Positions 51,152-52,453 of a stretch of DNA of 52,453 nucleotides are shown here, one piece after another (positions within the stretch are counted from its first letter, which is position 1; each line of letters begins with the position of its first letter). Origin of the DNA: Candidatus Ruthenibacterium merdavium. GTDB taxonomy: Bacteria; Bacillota; Clostridia; Oscillospirales; Ruminococcaceae. The notes under the pieces were generated by a model. The model saw nothing but the letters and a program-made list of their open reading frames with translations, was not told the origin of the DNA and ran no database searches. Made by a program: the position numbers and the translations under genes. The stretch is taken from positions 1-52,453 of the forward strand of contig DWWA01000052.1 of NCBI GenBank assembly GCA_019119935.1, in the 5' to 3' direction.

Positions 51152-52402
51152 TTACCGTTCTACCCCTTTCGATTTCTTCTCATGCGAAGCCTGCTGTTCT
51201 TTCTGCGCCTGTCGCATCATTCTCCGTACTGCCTGCCGCTCCATATCTTCATGTAGCATCCGGAGAACCGCCTTTTTGCTGTCAAACATCAGCAGCGGGT
51301 TGTACTTCTCGCCGTAGACCTGCTGTGCCCGGTTCTCCGCTTCCTGCTCCTTGCTGGGGCGGATGGACTGCCTTGCTTCATACAGCTGCACTGGGTCAAA
51401 GCTCTGGGCTTGCTCCCGAAGCCCGGCGTACTCGTTCAGGGCGGCGTCCAACTCGGCGGAATATTTCTGTTCCTGTTCTTCCAAGCGTTTCAGGCTCTGC
51501 TCCATGGCAGCGATGTCTTTAGGAAATTTATCGACGGCATCTTCCTCTGTATATGACAGCGATGCCAGAAGCAGATTCTTTTCCGAACGCAGTTCCTCCT
51601 GATCCTCTGTCAGGGCCGCAATCTTAGCCGCCAGTTCCCGGTGCCGGAATACATGAACCGCAGAGAGTGCCTTTTTTTCGGAAAGCAGACTGCGGCGCTC
51701 TTTCGTCTTATCCCGAATGTCCTTTGCCAGCTGATTGTACTGTGTGAGGGCAGGGCGCAGCGTATTCAGCGAAGTGTTCAGACGCTCCTTACCCTTGCGG
51801 AGATACCCCAGCTGATAGCAGAACAGAAGCAAATTTTTTCGCAGATTTTCCCTGGTCTCGGCAAGTGCCGGGAGGGTGTTTTTGACTGCCTGCGCCAGCT
51901 TTTTGACCTGTCCTCTCAGCTCCCGGAGCAGGGCATTGTCGGCCTTGATCTGCCGGTTCAGTTCACATCGGTCAGAGATAATACCCTTTTTCTCCATGGC
52001 TCTGGCAACCACGCCTTCATGGACCGTAGGCCGCTCCAGCAGGCCACGTTCGGCATGGCTGCGGTGGTCGATGCGTTCCTCATGTCCGGTGCGCTCCAGA
52101 TGGCGGTTTGCCACATCTGCCCATGCAGCCCGCCACAGAATAAGTTGCTCATCGCTGTTCCAGCGTTCCGTGATGGGATTCTGTCTGCCATATTTGGTGC
52201 TTTTGGGATACTTGGATACCCGTTCATAGCCCTGGGCCTGCGCTGCGGATGGGGCCATATACACCTTCTTTTTGCCCACCTTGTACTGATACTGCTTCTC
52301 CCACCCGTCGGCCTGTGCCTGCCTGAACTCGGCGGCAGTAAAGCCCCGTTCCTCGCCATCTTTGACGCAGAGATATTCTTTCTCAGTCTTGTACTGCCAT
52401 TT
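51152..52402 (-). pseudogene. MobA/MobL-family relaxase, N-terminal domain lost
   Basis: Plasmid/ICE mobilisation relaxase. The minus-strand frame runs from 52402 and reads KWQYKTEKEYLCVKDGEE, then GRQNPITERWNSDEQ, ERIDHRSHAERGL and PTVHEGVVARAMEKKG, followed by a long coiled coil to the C-terminus, all as in full-length relatives I recall. What is missing is the start: the Tyr and the HUH metal motif (...NPHAH...) that precede the first residue here. The frame stays open to the window end but only with unrelated codons. The product cannot nick DNA. Confidence 0.8.
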
Positions 52403-52453
52403 CCTGGTTGCCGGAGCCGGAGTTGATGACCACCGGCTTCTCGCAGCCGCCCA
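52403..52453 (-). pseudogene. Fragment of an UPF0597 (L-serine/cysteine desulfidase-like) gene
   Basis: In a different minus-strand frame from the relaxase, the last 51 bp encode GGCEKPVVINSGSGNQ, the signature loop of the UPF0597/YhaM (CyuA) family. The homology stops exactly where the relaxase sequence begins (about 52402). The gene continues beyond the window. Confidence 0.6.

Noticed and set aside
1-52453. CRISPR arrays, rRNA or tRNA genes
   Set aside because: No regularly spaced repeats, no rRNA-like blocks and no cloverleaf with a TTCGA-type arm were found by eye on either strand; a tRNA search program would settle the last point.

Overview
Organism and character. The window looks like chromosomal DNA of an anaerobic gut-type Clostridia (Bacillota), perhaps an Oscillospiraceae/Butyricicoccaceae relative; this placement is an inference from gene content only. 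Supporting signs are strong AGGAGG-type ribosome binding sites, tightly overlapping operons, a pectin-oligosaccharide importer, an oleate hydratase, a tetrapyrrole operon pointing to siroheme/cobalamin, and a superoxide-reductase-like protein. The two ends are accessory DNA with mobile-element debris; the middle (about 4.2-44.6 kb) is an ordinary, densely coding chromosome.

Layout. 0-4.2 kb: a cluster of hairpins, a conserved accessory protein split by an in-frame stop, a CPBP membrane protease gene bracketed by two similar ~75-bp repeats, an XRE regulator and a conserved unknown. 4.2-7.9 kb: one operon (MazG-like pyrophosphohydrolase, peptide-deformylase-like protein, alpha/beta hydrolase, SDR, flavodoxin, phosphoesterase, DUF6933-like protein). 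8.0-12.4 kb: two-component system divergent from a lantibiotic-immunity-type ABC transporter. 12.5-21.6 kb: pectin/oligogalacturonide utilisation locus (CE8, TIM-barrel epimerase-like, GH105, GH28, AraC regulator, ABC importer). 21.9-25.4 kb: oleate hydratase with TetR and MerR/TipAS regulators. 25.5-32.0 kb: hemA-hemC-cobA/hemD-hemB-hemL-sirC operon. 32.2-39.1 kb: acetyltransferase, a Cys-rich anchored protein, a glycosyltransferase, a Gfo/Idh/MocA oxidoreductase, a PadR-DUF1700-DUF4097 operon and an esterase. 39.5-44.6 kb: an HTH-desulfoferrodoxin fusion, AIM24 protein, and a TetR-FAD oxidoreductase-FNR/2Fe-2S operon. 44.6-52.4 kb: mobile-element remnant with a likely type I toxin-antitoxin locus, a broken serine recombinase, a TetR-controlled array of three alpha/beta hydrolases with tiny membrane peptides, a 57-aa element protein, and a truncated MobA/MobL relaxase joined to a fragment of an UPF0597 (cysteine desulfidase-like) gene at the window edge.

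How the genes work together. The pectin enzymes carry no visible signal peptides, so the picture is import of oligogalacturonides through the ABC transporter followed by cytoplasmic demethylation and hydrolysis under AraC control. The tetrapyrrole operon carries charged tRNA-Glu products to uroporphyrinogen III and on to sirohydrochlorin precursors. The most unusual items are the HTH-desulfoferrodoxin fusion (39453-40049), the compact Fst/par-like toxin-antitoxin locus (44699-44984), and the repeated micro-peptide/esterase units (47522-50731).
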